From positions 32,315 through 96,314 of the forward strand of contig MPML01000012.1 in NCBI GenBank assembly GCA_002238445.1: a stretch of DNA of 64,000 nt, in the 5' to 3' direction. This stretch comes from Caldilineaceae bacterium bin5 (GTDB taxonomy: Bacteria > Chloroflexota > Anaerolineae > Caldilineales > Caldilineaceae). The notes beneath the pieces are model-generated. The model saw nothing but the letters and a program-made list of their open reading frames with translations, was not told the origin of the DNA and ran no database searches. Positions 54,034 through 63,716 of the stretch are shown here, in pieces; position 1 is the first letter of the stretch; each line of letters starts with the position of its first letter. A program made the translations under genes and the position numbers.

Positions 54034-54771
54034 ATGACGCGACAGTTGCCCGGCTTTATTGGCTTTCCAGACCAGAAGATGCTGGCAGTAATCGTGCCAG
54101 ACCTGTTTTTCGTCGACCTTCTTCCCCAGATTGACGACCTGGCCGAGCTGAAGCTGACGGTCTACTTTTTCTGGCTGCTCAACGAGCAGGAAGGGCCGCT
54201 GCGCTATGTGCGCGGCGACGACATGCGCTGCGACCAACAGCTGCTCACCAGTCTCAGTGTGGAAAGCGACTTGCGCAGTCCTCTGGCCGCGCTCGAAGAC
54301 GCGCTTGAGCGCGCGGTCTCTCGCAACACCTTGATTCGAATGGATGTCGAGAGCGACCACTGTGATGAGAGGACACGCCTCAACGGGCAGGGTGAGCGAG
54401 GGGACGAAGATTCTCCAGTTGCCGAGGTGGAACGCCGTGTGGAGGACTGGTACTTTCTGAATACGGCCAAGGGCCGTCAATCTGTGGCCGCGATCCGCCA
54501 GGGTAAGCTAGCTGAACTGCAAGGGATTGTACCGGAGGAGGCCCGGCTCCACGTGGAGCGCCCGAATGTTTTTGTGCTCTACGAGCAGAACTTTGGCCTT
54601 ATGACCGCCATGATCGCGGATCAACTCAGAGACCTCGAGCGGAGTTACCCTCCTGATTGGATCACAGAGGCGATGGAGATTGCGCTGCTGAACAACAAGC
54701 GCCACCTGAACTACATCAGGGCGATATTGAGACGGTGGGAAACTGAAGGCAAGGACGAAAAATATGGATGA
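54034..54771 (+). CDS. DnaD-domain replication initiation protein
   Basis: This 245-residue protein ends with a DnaD/DnaB2-like domain: [60 protein letters not shown]. The YxxxIxxW-type motif appears here as [10 protein letters not shown]. The first 90 residues ([28 protein letters not shown]) resemble the winged helix at the front of DnaD. The middle is acidic and probably flexible. Such proteins bind DNA and help load the helicase. Its stop overlaps the loader start by 8 bases, linking the two products. Position behind dnaB supports a primosome role. Confidence 0.88.
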   Translation: MTRQLPGFIGFPDQKMLAVIVPDLFFVDLLPQIDDLAELKLTVYFFWLLNEQEGPLRYVRGDDMRCDQQLLTSLSVESDLRSPLAALEDALERAVSRNTLIRMDVESDHCDERTRLNGQGERGDEDSPVAEVERRVEDWYFLNTAKGRQSVAAIRQGKLAELQGIVPEEARLHVERPNVFVLYEQNFGLMTAMIADQLRDLERSYPPDWITEAMEIALLNNKRHLNYIRAILRRWETEGKDEKYG

Positions 54772-56275
54772 TCTGAATGATCTGTTGCGGGGCATTTCAG
54801 AAGAGATGAAAAACGGCATCAGCTCGCGCGCGCAGTCCGATTCCAATTTGAACAGCGAGAACGAACCTGACAACAGACCGAGTTTGCAGCGGCCGCCACC
54901 ACCGGGGCTGCGGCCGCGTTCAGATCGTATCGATTCCTCACAGGCTGACTCCTGCCCAGCATGCGGTGGGGCAGGATTCCTCCTCGACGACCTGCCGGTA
55001 GGCCACCCTGACTACGGCAAGCCGATTCCTTGCCATTGTAAGCTGCAGGAACGCCGATCGCGGAGGCGCAGCCGCTTTAGCGATGTTCACAATTTGGGAT
55101 CGCTGACCCGATTTACTTTCGAGAAGTTCGATACTGATCTTTCCTGGCTGCCTCCACACAAACTGGACAATCTGGTCAGAGCCTACGACATAGCTCTTCA
55201 GTTTGCTGAGCAACCTACCGGCTGGCTACTCTTCACCGGAGGCTTTGGATGTGGGAAGACGCACCTGGCGGCAGCCATCGTCAACCATCGGATCGAAAAC
55301 GATCAATCGGCAATCTTTGTAGTGGTACCGGACCTGATGGACCATTTGCGGGCTACTTTCGGTCCAAATAGTGATGCCAACTACGATGACCTGTTTGACG
55401 AGATTCGAAATTCGTCAGTTCTTGTTCTGGACGACCTGGGTGTACAAGGGGTAACTCCTTGGGCGCAGGAAAAGATGTTTCAGATACTCAACCATCGCTA
55501 CAACAGCCAGTTGCCAACTGTGTTGACTACAAACCAGCGCCTGGAAAACCTGGACCAGCGCCTGCGCAGCCGGCTTCAGGATCTGAACCTGGTCACCCAC
55601 ATTGCCATCAAAGCGCCCGACTATCGAGCCGGCGCGGATCCGGGCCAGGGAGACCTGAGTACGCTCTCGTTGCACGCTGCCCAGCAGTTCGAGACGTTCG
55701 ACGTTCGGCGGCGCAACAGTTCCGCTGAAGCACTGGCCAACCTGCGAGAAGTTAAGCAGGCGGCAGAAGCCTTTGCCGACAATCCACAGGGCTGGTTCGT
55801 GCTGATGGGAACCAATGGCGCTGGCAAGACACATTTGGCGGCGGCGATATCAAACGCTCTGCGGGCTTCTGGCCAGGACGACATTATGTTCGTTGTCGTC
55901 CCCGATTTTCTGGACTATCTTCGGGCGGCATTCAGCCCTGATTCGACCGTATCATACGACCAGCGTTTCGATGAGTTGAAGCGCGTCCCCCTGCTGGTGT
56001 TAGATGACCTTGGAACAGAGAGCGCGACTCCATGGGCGAAAGAGAAGTTGTTTCAGTTGCTCAACTTTCGTCACACCGCTCATCTGCCTACTGTCATCAC
56101 AACCAGCATCGAAGAAGAGAGAATTGAACCGTGGCTGCGCACTCGCATTCGCGATGCCGCCCGCTGCCAGTTGTGGACAATCAAGGCAGCGAGCTTTCGG
56201 GGCAGTGCCGACCAAGGCGCGGCCTACCGACCCAAGCGGTCCCAGGAATCGACGCGGCGGAGGGCATCCTGGTAA
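54764..56275 (+). CDS. Helicase loader-like protein with two tandem AAA+ domains (DnaC/DnaI type)
   Basis: This 503-residue protein has a zinc motif C64-x2-C67 with C90-x-C92 at the front, as in the DnaI N-terminal part. Two DnaC-like ATPase domains follow. The first has Walker A GGFGCGKT (159-166), Walker B VLVLDDLG (219-226) and RLRSRL near 267. The second repeats GTNGAGKT (349-356), LLVLDDLG (410-417) and WLRTRI. The two domains resemble each other along their length ([29 protein letters not shown]). DnaC/DnaI proteins normally hold one such domain and work as a ring with DnaB. Confidence 0.9.
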   Translation: MDDLNDLLRGISEEMKNGISSRAQSDSNLNSENEPDNRPSLQRPPPPGLRPRSDRIDSSQADSCPACGGAGFLLDDLPVGHPDYGKPIPCHCKLQERRSRRRSRFSDVHNLGSLTRFTFEKFDTDLSWLPPHKLDNLVRAYDIALQFAEQPTGWLLFTGGFGCGKTHLAAAIVNHRIENDQSAIFVVVPDLMDHLRATFGPNSDANYDDLFDEIRNSSVLVLDDLGVQGVTPWAQEKMFQILNHRYNSQLPTVLTTNQRLENLDQRLRSRLQDLNLVTHIAIKAPDYRAGADPGQGDLSTLSLHAAQQFETFDVRRRNSSAEALANLREVKQAAEAFADNPQGWFVLMGTNGAGKTHLAAAISNALRASGQDDIMFVVVPDFLDYLRAAFSPDSTVSYDQRFDELKRVPLLVLDDLGTESATPWAKEKLFQLLNFRHTAHLPTVITTSIEEERIEPWLRTRIRDAARCQLWTIKAASFRGSADQGAAYRPKRSQESTRRRASW

Positions 56276-56313
56276 GGATTCTTGCATCTCCTTGCCAAGT
56301 ACTGATTGGCCTG

Positions 56314-56322
56314 TGATATACT
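56314..56322 (+). promoter_or_regulatory. Extended -10 candidate for the SH3 lipoprotein gene
   Basis: TGATATACT gives TATACT with an extended TGn, about 70 bases before the ATG at 56395. The best -35 (TTGCCA at 56292) is 19 bases away, which is long. Confidence 0.4.
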
Positions 56323-56394
56323 CTTACAGCCCCCTTTTTCTCCGTCAGATTGACTTGCCGAAGTGCCTATAGTTACGAACAGGGGGAACAACCA

Positions 56395-57324
56395 ATGCGC
56401 TGGCTCCAAACGCTGGCTTTCTTGTTAACAGTCCTATTGATTGCCGCATGCGGCCCGCGCGACACGGTGGTGGAGCCGCCCATCCCTACCAGCTCGCCTG
56501 TCCCTACGTTTACTGCTACACCTGTCGGTGCTGCGCCTGCCGCAAGTGGCGGCCAGGCAAGTGGCGGCCAGGCAAGTTCGCAAACACAGGTCCAGCCGAC
56601 GGCTGCCCCCGCTACCCAGGCTGCGCCCGCGACGCCGGAGTCTCCCATGGTGACGATAGGCAATGTGCTGATGAATGTACGCGGGGGGCCGGGCACAAAC
56701 TATCATGTGATTGGCTCGGCTTCTCCAAGTGAAAGGTTCGAGATTACCGGCAAGAACCCCGGGTTGGGCGACTGGTGGCAGATCGACTTCAGAGGTCAGA
56801 CAGGGTGGGTCTACGGCCCGCTGGTGACCGCAAGCAACGCCAGTGCGGTGCAGGTGGCCCTGGTCATCCCGGCGCCGCCGCCGCCAACGGCCACACCAAT
56901 TCCGCCTCCCACGGCGGTGCCTCAGCCCACGCAACCTCCGGCGCCGACATTCCCGTATACGCTGGTAAATGACGGAACCTGCAGGGCCCATTCACAGCTG
57001 AGCTTTTTCAATGGATTTGTACGCGACACCAATAATAACCCGGTCAATGAAGTGTGCGTGCATATTGCTTTTAGTGGGCCTCGAAATACAAAGTGTACGG
57101 GCTGCGGCGTGGAATCAGGAAAATGGGGTTTCACTCCTTTTGGACAGAATACTGGTTCAGGGACAACAGTAGAGATTTATGTGGTCAATTGCCCGCCCGG
57201 TGTGCCCAGGGACAGGGGGCTATCAGGCTCCAACACAGGTCCGTTGTCACCGATTTCCGAAAAGTGGACCATAACGCTCAGCGGAGGCACGACTTGCGAG
57301 AACATCACTTTCAGGAAGAACTAG
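56395..57324 (+). CDS. SH3-domain lipoprotein
   Basis: This 309-residue exported lipoprotein has LIAAC near the start (Cys19), after a short hydrophobic signal. A Thr/Pro/Ala/Gln-rich linker runs to about 82. A bacterial SH3 domain follows (NVLMNVRGGPGTNYHVIGSASPSERFEITGKN, WWQIDFRGQTGWVYGPLV) and would bind peptide or glycan in the wall. A second Pro-rich linker leads to a C-terminal domain with six Cys (CRAHSQ, CVHIAF, KCTGCGVESG, NCPPG, TTCENI) of the kind seen in secreted beta-sandwich proteins. AGGGGGAA marks the ATG. It heads a set of envelope genes. Confidence 0.87.
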   Translation: MRWLQTLAFLLTVLLIAACGPRDTVVEPPIPTSSPVPTFTATPVGAAPAASGGQASGGQASSQTQVQPTAAPATQAAPATPESPMVTIGNVLMNVRGGPGTNYHVIGSASPSERFEITGKNPGLGDWWQIDFRGQTGWVYGPLVTASNASAVQVALVIPAPPPPTATPIPPPTAVPQPTQPPAPTFPYTLVNDGTCRAHSQLSFFNGFVRDTNNNPVNEVCVHIAFSGPRNTKCTGCGVESGKWGFTPFGQNTGSGTTVEIYVVNCPPGVPRDRGLSGSNTGPLSPISEKWTITLSGGTTCENITFRKN

Positions 57325-57366
57325 AATTGCGAATCCTGTAGTACATTCTGCTCTGCGTCCACGGAA

Positions 57367-58704
57367 TTGACCCGGACTGGGACGAAGAACCTTCGAAACT
57401 ATTGGACAGGTGTTGCTAACTCTGTGAAACAAGCTGTACGAGAAACTCTGATACTATGGGCCGGCCTGCTGCTGTGCGGCGGACTGGCCCTCTTACTTTT
57501 GTCGCTTTCCCCCAGCCGCGGCTGGCTTCATTCGCAGACCGGCGAGTCTGCGTTGCTACCGCAGATCAAAGGGCTGACCGACATTGCCGGTGGGTTGCTG
57601 CGGCCGCGTTTGCAACTGGCCCCGCAAGTGGTGACGGCGCATTCGAGCGTTTCCCCGTACGGCGTGAACGTTTTTCTGGAACAGGAGGTCGAACGGGATA
57701 AACGGGAGAAGGTCGTACGGATGGCCGCGGAGGCCGGCTTCAAGTGGTTGCGGCAGGAGTTCCCGTGGGAGGATATCGAGGTTCACGGTAAGAGCGATTT
57801 TGAGGATCGCCGCCATGAGCCGGCACGCTCGGCCTGGGATAAGTATGATCACATTGTGGCGCTTGCGGAGCAGCATGACATGCGACTGATCGTGCGCCTA
57901 TCCAATCCACCAGCGTGGAGCCGGGCCGAAGGCAACGAGGCCGGCTCTTACTCGCCGCCAGATGATTTTGGGGACTTCGCCGATTTTGCCGGTTCGGTTG
58001 CGGCCCGTTACCGAGGTCGGATTCAGTATTATCAGTTGTGGAACGAACCGAATATTTTCCCCGAATGGGGCAACTATGCTATCGATCCGGAAGCATATGT
58101 TGAACTTCTCAGAGCCGGCGCCGAGGCTATCAGAGCCAGTGACCCCGATGCCGTAATTGTTGCCGGTGCACTGGCTGCAACCATCGATCTTGACGGTACG
58201 ACCAGTCCCGGTCGCAGCTTTTCTGATCTTCTGTTCCTGCAGAGGATGTACGATGCCGGGGCCGCGTCCTACTTTGATGTGATGGCAACGCAGGGCTATG
58301 GGCTTTGGTCCGGGCCAACCGATCGGCGAATGCACCCGCGCGTCATAAACTTCGGTCGTCCCCAGTTCATCCGGGATCTGATGGTCGCCAATGGAGACGG
58401 CCAAAAGCCAATCTGGATTAGTGAAATGAATTGGAATGCGGCCCCATCGGACGTCGAGCCGCGCTACGGGCGGGTCAGCCTGGAAGAGCAGGCAGCCAAT
58501 TTGCCGCTGGCATACGAACGTATTCGGGCTGACTGGCCCTGGCTGGGAGTGGCGAATGTCTGGTACCTGAAACGGGCGACAGATCTGTGGGAGCAGAATA
58601 GCCAGCCTGAAGCCTATTTTCGTCTGCTGGCGCCCGACTTCTCCCCGCAACCTGTGTATGACTCTCTTCAGTCTTATATCGCAAGCGAAGGTATTCAAGA
58701 ATAG
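57367..58704 (+). CDS. Membrane-anchored glycoside hydrolase of clan GH-A (GH39/GH5-like)
   Basis: This 445-residue protein has one hydrophobic segment at about residues 28-48, a polar linker and an extracytoplasmic TIM-barrel hydrolase. The general acid Glu227 is in YYQLWNEPNIF, and the nucleophile Glu353 is in IWISEMNWN. YGVNVFLEQEV begins the barrel. The start is uncertain: TTG at 57367 lacks a good ribosome-binding site, and GTG at 57424 (AGGTG 12 bases upstream) would put the hydrophobic segment at the very front. It faces the outside and may cut extracellular glycans. The next gene begins 3 bases later. Confidence 0.85.
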   Translation: MTRTGTKNLRNYWTGVANSVKQAVRETLILWAGLLLCGGLALLLLSLSPSRGWLHSQTGESALLPQIKGLTDIAGGLLRPRLQLAPQVVTAHSSVSPYGVNVFLEQEVERDKREKVVRMAAEAGFKWLRQEFPWEDIEVHGKSDFEDRRHEPARSAWDKYDHIVALAEQHDMRLIVRLSNPPAWSRAEGNEAGSYSPPDDFGDFADFAGSVAARYRGRIQYYQLWNEPNIFPEWGNYAIDPEAYVELLRAGAEAIRASDPDAVIVAGALAATIDLDGTTSPGRSFSDLLFLQRMYDAGAASYFDVMATQGYGLWSGPTDRRMHPRVINFGRPQFIRDLMVANGDGQKPIWISEMNWNAAPSDVEPRYGRVSLEEQAANLPLAYERIRADWPWLGVANVWYLKRATDLWEQNSQPEAYFRLLAPDFSPQPVYDSLQSYIASEGIQE

Positions 58705-58707
58705 ATC

Positions 58708-61152
58708 ATGTTGAAGGTGACGGCTCGACCGTCTCTCCTGCACTACGTCGTCTTCGCTTCCATTCTGGCGCTGGCCGCATTTCTCCGTTTCTACTGCCTC
58801 ACCTGTTCTTCGCTCTGGCACGATGAAGGCAACTCCTGGGCCGTAGCGCAAGGCAGTTTCGAACTGATCGCCCGAGACGCGGCGGCTGACATCCATCCGC
58901 CTGGCTACTACTGGTTGCTGAAGCTCTGGGCCGGCACGATCGGATTCTCCGCATGGGGAATGCGCAGTCTTTCTTCTGTCGCGGGGCTGCTAACAGTGGT
59001 GTTCACCTATCTGATCGCGCGGGAGATCGCCGGCAGCGCCGACCGCGACTTTCCGTTGTTTGCACTTCTCGCCTCTTTCGTGGCTGCGGTCAATCCTTTC
59101 CAAGTTTTCTACAGCCAGGAGGCGCGAATGTACGCGCTGTTGACTCTGGAATCCGTAACGCTTATGTGGGCGTTGCTGGCGGCGAGAAGGCGGCTGGCGG
59201 TACTGGGTCCGCGCGCCGGAATTGCTTCGTTTGCGGCTGTCTTTCTACTAGCGGCCGCTGCCGGGCTGTGGACGCACTACATGTATGTCGTGATCCTGGC
59301 TGCCGCAGGGTGTTCCGGCTTGTGGTGGTGGTTTACATGGAGAAAAGCGCTTGGGCAGAATGATGACGGCCAGAGGATCGCTCTGGCGGGTCTTACTCGC
59401 GTTTCGGTTTCCTGGAAGCCTCTTCTCCTTTTCCTCGGTCTGAACCTGTTGGCGGCGGTTTCTTTCCTGCCCTGGCTGCCGACCGCCACTGAACGACTGC
59501 TCAACTGGCCCTCTCAGAATGGTTTCGTCGGGCCGATGGAGGGATTGCGACTCACCTTAGATACGCTGGCCGCCGGTTCGATCCGAAATGGGCCTGAGCT
59601 GGCATGGGGATGGCTGCTTCTGGTCGGCCTGCTACCTATTATAGGGCTCTTGCAGCTCAAACGATCGGGCGCTGGCACTGCTTTTGTACTCTGGCTGTTT
59701 GTGCCTGTCGGGGTGATGTTTGGTTTCGGACTCTTCAATTCCTCTTTCCTCAAGTTTCTTCTGATTCTGTCACCGGCTTGGTGCTTGGCCGTCGCGGCGT
59801 CCCCGTGCTGTTTTTCTGCTCGGAATTTTTCCCTCCTCTCCAGGTTCTGGCCCATGAAAGAGGCGGGTCCCCGAAACACTGGGGACTCACAGGTTATCCA
59901 GTTTCCCTACATGCCAATTGCCACAGGAGCGGTCGCCGCGTTGGCCGCAGCTCTGGCCGCGGCTATGCTTCCTCCCTACTACGCCGATCCGGCTGCACGC
60001 GACAACTATGCTGCAATCGCCCACACTGTTGATGCCGTGGGAGATCCGGGACGGGACCTTGTCATTCTGAATGCGCCGGGCCAGGCGGATGTTTGGCGGT
60101 TCTACAATGTCGAAGTCGCGGCACTGCCCCTGCCAGAGGACAGGCCGCCTGATCGGGGCAAGACCGAAGATACGCTGGCGCGGGAAACAGCCGAGCGGCG
60201 GCGTGTCTTTGCCATTTTGTGGGCGACTGAGCAGTCAGACCGGGAGGGGATCGTCGAAGGGTGGTTGGGCAGGAACGCCTTCAAAGGCTTTGAGAGCTGG
60301 CAAGGCAACGTCCGCTTTGCAACCTTTTTCATGCCGCAGGAACTTTCCTGCAGTGTCTTGGAACAGCCGTACCGCTTTGGAGACGTCGCCGATCTGACAG
60401 AAATATGCCTCTCTGAGGAGCGGCTGGCAGCCGAGGACACTCTGATGTTAGGACTGCGCTGGCGACCGCTTATGACACCAGACCGGCGCTACAAGGTAAC
60501 CGTACAACTTTTGGATGACCGCGATCTGGTGGTTGTACAGCGCGATGGGGAGCCAGGCGGCGGCACATTGCCGACTATTGATTGGCGGGAGGGCGAGACG
60601 ATCACCGATAATCACGGACTCCCCTTGCCGCCGGGAACGCCTCCAATCGACTATCGCCTTATCGTGGCCCTCTACGATGCTGAAACGGGGGCCCGACTTT
60701 CCACCCCTTTGGGCGATGCGATAGAGGTGGCCGAGGTGACCTTAGACCGCTCGGAAAACTCGTTGCCGGCGACGATAATCCCCATGCAGCGCCGGACGAA
60801 ACTCGAAATGGGTCGCTTTTCGGTCGTCGGGTACGACTTTCATCGGAAAGCCTTTGCCCATGCGCCTGAGACTGCTCTTGGGGTGGGCGACAGGCTTCAG
60901 GTTACATTGTACTGGCAGGCGCCAGCCCCGCTCCCATCCGACTGGCCGACCGACCAGCGTATGCGCCTGATCTTGGGAGGCCAGGCTGTCGAATCACCAT
61001 TGGCAGGTGGAGGCTATCCTACGAACGAGTGGCGCGCCGGCGAACTGGTTCGCAGCATATTTGAAATTCCCTATGACGGTTCGGATTCCGATCTGTGGCT
61101 TGAAGTTGAAGACGAACGAATTCGTTTGGGACGCATCCAGCATGCCAGGTAG
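58708..61152 (+). CDS. GT-C membrane glycosyltransferase (GT39/ArnT-like)
   Basis: This 814-residue multispan protein has about 10 hydrophobic segments in residues 10-430 and a soluble C-terminal part. The first loop has SLWHDEGNSW, where Asp-Glu is the metal and catalytic motif of the PMT/ArnT group, and HPPGYYWLLKLW follows. It would move a sugar from a polyprenyl-phosphate donor to an acceptor on the outer side. The C-terminal region (about 560-814) is beta-rich, with two similar parts (LMLGLRWRPLM and LQVTLYWQAPA), and may bind carbohydrate. It is probably translated together with the hydrolase upstream. Confidence 0.88.
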   Translation: MLKVTARPSLLHYVVFASILALAAFLRFYCLTCSSLWHDEGNSWAVAQGSFELIARDAAADIHPPGYYWLLKLWAGTIGFSAWGMRSLSSVAGLLTVVFTYLIAREIAGSADRDFPLFALLASFVAAVNPFQVFYSQEARMYALLTLESVTLMWALLAARRRLAVLGPRAGIASFAAVFLLAAAAGLWTHYMYVVILAAAGCSGLWWWFTWRKALGQNDDGQRIALAGLTRVSVSWKPLLLFLGLNLLAAVSFLPWLPTATERLLNWPSQNGFVGPMEGLRLTLDTLAAGSIRNGPELAWGWLLLVGLLPIIGLLQLKRSGAGTAFVLWLFVPVGVMFGFGLFNSSFLKFLLILSPAWCLAVAASPCCFSARNFSLLSRFWPMKEAGPRNTGDSQVIQFPYMPIATGAVAALAAALAAAMLPPYYADPAARDNYAAIAHTVDAVGDPGRDLVILNAPGQADVWRFYNVEVAALPLPEDRPPDRGKTEDTLARETAERRRVFAILWATEQSDREGIVEGWLGRNAFKGFESWQGNVRFATFFMPQELSCSVLEQPYRFGDVADLTEICLSEERLAAEDTLMLGLRWRPLMTPDRRYKVTVQLLDDRDLVVVQRDGEPGGGTLPTIDWREGETITDNHGLPLPPGTPPIDYRLIVALYDAETGARLSTPLGDAIEVAEVTLDRSENSLPATIIPMQRRTKLEMGRFSVVGYDFHRKAFAHAPETALGVGDRLQVTLYWQAPAPLPSDWPTDQRMRLILGGQAVESPLAGGGYPTNEWRAGELVRSIFEIPYDGSDSDLWLEVEDERIRLGRIQHAR

Positions 61153-61330
61153 GCCCAAGCGGGCGACATTTTCACAGATCAGTTTCCTGTTCGGTTGTCC
61201 AGCTCTGCGCTCGGTCCGCTGTGTTCAAACCTGTCAGAGACCAGGAAGCAGCTCGTTTGTTCTGCCGGAATCCTGGCTTGGAAATTATTAGAATCATATG
61301 CGTGCTGGGGCAACATGGGATCACATTTCC
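61153..61330. other. Short intergenic stretch, no gene seen
   Basis: No credible gene, repeat or terminator is found between the GT-C gene and the promoter at 61331. Confidence 0.4.
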
Positions 61331-61359
61331 TTGACAACGTTCAGTGCGCATAGTACGAT
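61331..61359 (+). promoter_or_regulatory. Sigma70 promoter of the HxlR-like gene
   Basis: A perfect TTGACA and TACGAT (4 of 6) are separated by 17 bases. The start site would be near 61366, giving a leader of about 135 bases. Confidence 0.7.
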
Positions 61360-61500
61360 AGTGGCCGACGCCGAGAACGCTCCTTTGCGGGGATCACGCC
61401 GGGGATCGCCTTTCAACTGTACTCGTGCCCGGCCTTTGCAAAGCGCTCAAGCTCCACCGCATCAGATTTGGGGCCGGTGAGCGGGAAAGGACTTTGCCCG

Positions 61501-61905
61501 ATGCGCATGCCAGGCCATGCCGTCGTTTTGCCGGATGAGTTGCCTTGCCCCGTTGAAGCAGCCGCACGAATAATTGGACGGAAATGGACGCTGCAGATTG
61601 TGCACCGGCTTCTCAATGCCCGCCATAAACGTTTCTGCGAACTGCAGGAAGAGTTAGGGGGCGTCAATCCGAGCACGCTCAGCAGCAGGCTGAAGATGCT
61701 GGAGGATGAGGGCCTGGTCATGCGCGACCAAGTCAGTTCCATCCCTCCTCATGTCAGGTACAGTTTGACTGACAAGGGCCGCGAATTGGCACCTGTAATC
61801 GCTGAAATTGCCGGTTGGAGCCAACGCTGGGTCTGCCATGACGAAGAGAGTGTCGGCGAAGAGGGTGTTAGGGAAGCCAGCAGGCAGGCGGAAGCGGTCG
61901 TTTAG
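61501..61905 (+). CDS. HxlR-family transcriptional regulator
   Basis: This 134-residue winged-helix regulator fits the HxlR family: PCPVEAAARIIGRKWTLQIVHRLL at the front, RFCELQEELGGVNPSTLSSRLKMLEDEGLV as the DNA-reading helices, and PPHVRYSLTDKGRELAPVIAEIAGWSQRW as the wing and dimer helix. A conserved Cys (residue 18 by my count) sits in the usual place for redox sensing in this family. ATG at 61501 has AAGGA upstream; other starts lie close by. It stands 26 bases before the MBL hydrolase, which may be its target. Confidence 0.9.
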   Translation: MRMPGHAVVLPDELPCPVEAAARIIGRKWTLQIVHRLLNARHKRFCELQEELGGVNPSTLSSRLKMLEDEGLVMRDQVSSIPPHVRYSLTDKGRELAPVIAEIAGWSQRWVCHDEESVGEEGVREASRQAEAVV

Positions 61906-61931
61906 CAACTCAACTAAGGAGCAAGTCGAGC

Positions 61932-62585
61932 ATGATAGTTGCCGGCCTCACCGTGGGCCTGTTGGAGGAGAACTGCTATGTCATGGCGTGTGAGGAGACA
62001 ATGCGCGGGGTCATTATTGACCCCGGGGACAGCGCTCGAGCACTACTCAAAGAAATCGCCGAGATGGGAATTACGATTGAGAAGGTCATCAATACCCATG
62101 CTCACTTCGACCATGTGATGGCAGTAAATGAAGTGCGAGCCTCCACAGGGGCAACATTCCACCTGCACCGTGAAGACCTTCCGATACTGAGGGCTGCACC
62201 TGAACGTGTACTGGAGTGGCTTGGTGCGCGCATCGAACCGATTGTGGAACCCGACCATTTCCTGGAAGAAGGTCAAAAGATCGAGTTCGGTACAGAGGCC
62301 TTGGAAGTTCTCTTTACGCCTGGTCACTCGCCGGGCCATGTTGTCTTCGTTGACCACGCCAATGCGCAGGTTTTTGCCGGCGATACCCTTTTTCGCGGTA
62401 GCATAGGGCGCTTCGATTTGCCGCTCGCGGATGGCCCTACGCTCGTTAACAGCATTCAACAGCAGTTGCTTACTCTTCCCGACAGTTACGCGGTTTATCC
62501 GGGTCACGGTGAAGCGACGACAATTGGCGCCGAACGAGAAAGCAATCCCTTTGTAGGCAGGGTTGCAGCGTTTCCCATTATCTGA
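61932..62585 (+). CDS. MBL-fold metallohydrolase (glyoxalase II-like)
   Basis: This 217-residue metallo-beta-lactamase fold enzyme has the metal motif NTHAHFDHVMAV, a further His in TPGHSPGHVVF, Asp in FAGDTLFRGS and the last His in YPGHGEATTIG, all in the order of glyoxalase II-type hydrolases. A thioester such as S-lactoylglutathione, or a persulfide in related enzymes, would be the substrate. It lacks the extra C-terminal domain of true GloB, so it belongs to the YcbL-like short group. AAGGAG stands 11 bases before the ATG. Neighbouring HxlR regulation fits a detoxification role. Confidence 0.92.
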   Translation: MIVAGLTVGLLEENCYVMACEETMRGVIIDPGDSARALLKEIAEMGITIEKVINTHAHFDHVMAVNEVRASTGATFHLHREDLPILRAAPERVLEWLGARIEPIVEPDHFLEEGQKIEFGTEALEVLFTPGHSPGHVVFVDHANAQVFAGDTLFRGSIGRFDLPLADGPTLVNSIQQQLLTLPDSYAVYPGHGEATTIGAERESNPFVGRVAAFPII

Positions 62586-62601
62586 CCAACAGGAGAATGC
62601 C

Positions 62602-62958
62602 ATGACGATCCTGGTCGGTGGACTCCAGAGACTTTGGGCGGGACGCAAGGGTAGTGCCAGGACTTTGGAATCGGAGAAAGCGGATTCCTCGGCTACAACT
62701 GGCGGCTCGGTTTCGCAGGAGCCGGTCGTTGTTTGGCAAGCTGCCAATCCGATGGAAGCGCAGATAGTTAAAGGGCGCCTGCAAAGCGCCGGCATTCCTG
62801 CGATTGTGCGCGGGGAAGCCATGGGCAGAATCTACGGTTTCGTCTATGGCGGACTGGCCGAGCGCGATGTGCTTGTGCCCGGCCTTCTGGCCGAGTCCGC
62901 GGAGGAAGTTCTGTCGGAGGAAATCCGGTGGGACCAGGATAGCGGGGAAAGCGCCTAG
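62602..62958 (+). CDS. DUF2007-like signal-transducing-type protein
   Basis: This 118-residue protein has a DUF2007 domain in its second half: VVWQAANPMEAQIVKGRLQSAGIPAIVRGEAMG, GLAERDVLVPGLLAESAEEVLSEE. The family is often called putative signal transducing protein; its real role is unknown. The first 45 residues are polar and probably flexible. AGGAG precedes the ATG at 62602, 17 bases after the MBL gene, so the two are likely one transcript. Confidence 0.85.
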   Translation: MTILVGGLQRLWAGRKGSARTLESEKADSSATTGGSVSQEPVVVWQAANPMEAQIVKGRLQSAGIPAIVRGEAMGRIYGFVYGGLAERDVLVPGLLAESAEEVLSEEIRWDQDSGESA

Positions 62959-63088
62959 GTCATTTTCCTGCGCGCTGGATGGCACGCTTATAATGCAGCG
63001 AGAATGGTCTGCAGTGTTTTTGTTGGCGTGTGCGTGTCGAGGGTCTGCAGGTGCAGAACGGACGGCATAGAGGCAAGTTAGGATTCCA

Positions 63089-63601
63089 ATGGGTGCCACG
63101 GCTCCGAAGATAAGCGAATTCAGGGATGAAGAGTGGTGGGATGGACCAATCCCAGCCCACTTGGCGCGTAAACGTTCCGGTCTGAAGCCCCAGTTTTTGG
63201 TGGCCGGACTGCTGCTGGTGGGCGTCATTGTCTCGCTGATGGTTTACGGCTTGACCACTGCAAAAGCATTCTGGCTGACTGTAGACGAGGTGCAGCAACG
63301 GAGCAGCGAGCTGGGTTCGCAACGTATAAGAGTGAATGGCCTGGTTGTTGAAGACAGCGAGGATTGGAATCCTACCGAGGTGACCCTTCGCTTCAGAATC
63401 CACGACGAAGAGAATCCAAATAAGCAGCTTGAGGTATCTTTCTATGGACCGCGCCCGGACAATTTTCAGCGGGCTGCTTCGGCCATAGTGGAAGGAGAGC
63501 TATTGCCTGACGGCGTCTTCCAGGCTGAAGTGCTGCTTCTCAAGTGTCCCAGCCGCTATGAGGAAGCGCCAGAAGAGATCTTGCTCAAGGCTGTTCGCTG
63601 A
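63089..63601 (+). CDS. ccmE: Cytochrome c maturation haem chaperone CcmE (CxxxY type)
   Basis: This 170-residue protein has one membrane segment at about residues 36-55 and a periplasmic OB-fold domain: AKAFWLTVDEVQQ, RIRVNGLVVEDS, VTLRFRIHDEENPNKQLEVSFYGPRPDNF and AIVEGELLPDGVFQAEVLLLKCPSRYEE. The haem-binding His of the usual HxxxY is replaced by Cys153 (CPSRY), a variant known from some other bacteria and archaea. Haem would be held on this residue and passed to CcmF for attachment to apocytochromes. A c-type cytochrome gene begins right behind it. TAGGA lies 5 bases before the ATG. Confidence 0.92.
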   Translation: MGATAPKISEFRDEEWWDGPIPAHLARKRSGLKPQFLVAGLLLVGVIVSLMVYGLTTAKAFWLTVDEVQQRSSELGSQRIRVNGLVVEDSEDWNPTEVTLRFRIHDEENPNKQLEVSFYGPRPDNFQRAASAIVEGELLPDGVFQAEVLLLKCPSRYEEAPEEILLKAVR

Positions 63602-63716
63602 TTCGGGCAATAACTGTTGGGGCGAGTAAATTAGTCTGGTTAACAGTGAAATGGTAGGTTAAGCCTTTCAAAGTGCTCGCCAGTTCTGCTGATGCAGAGA
63701 GTCGGAATACGAACGA

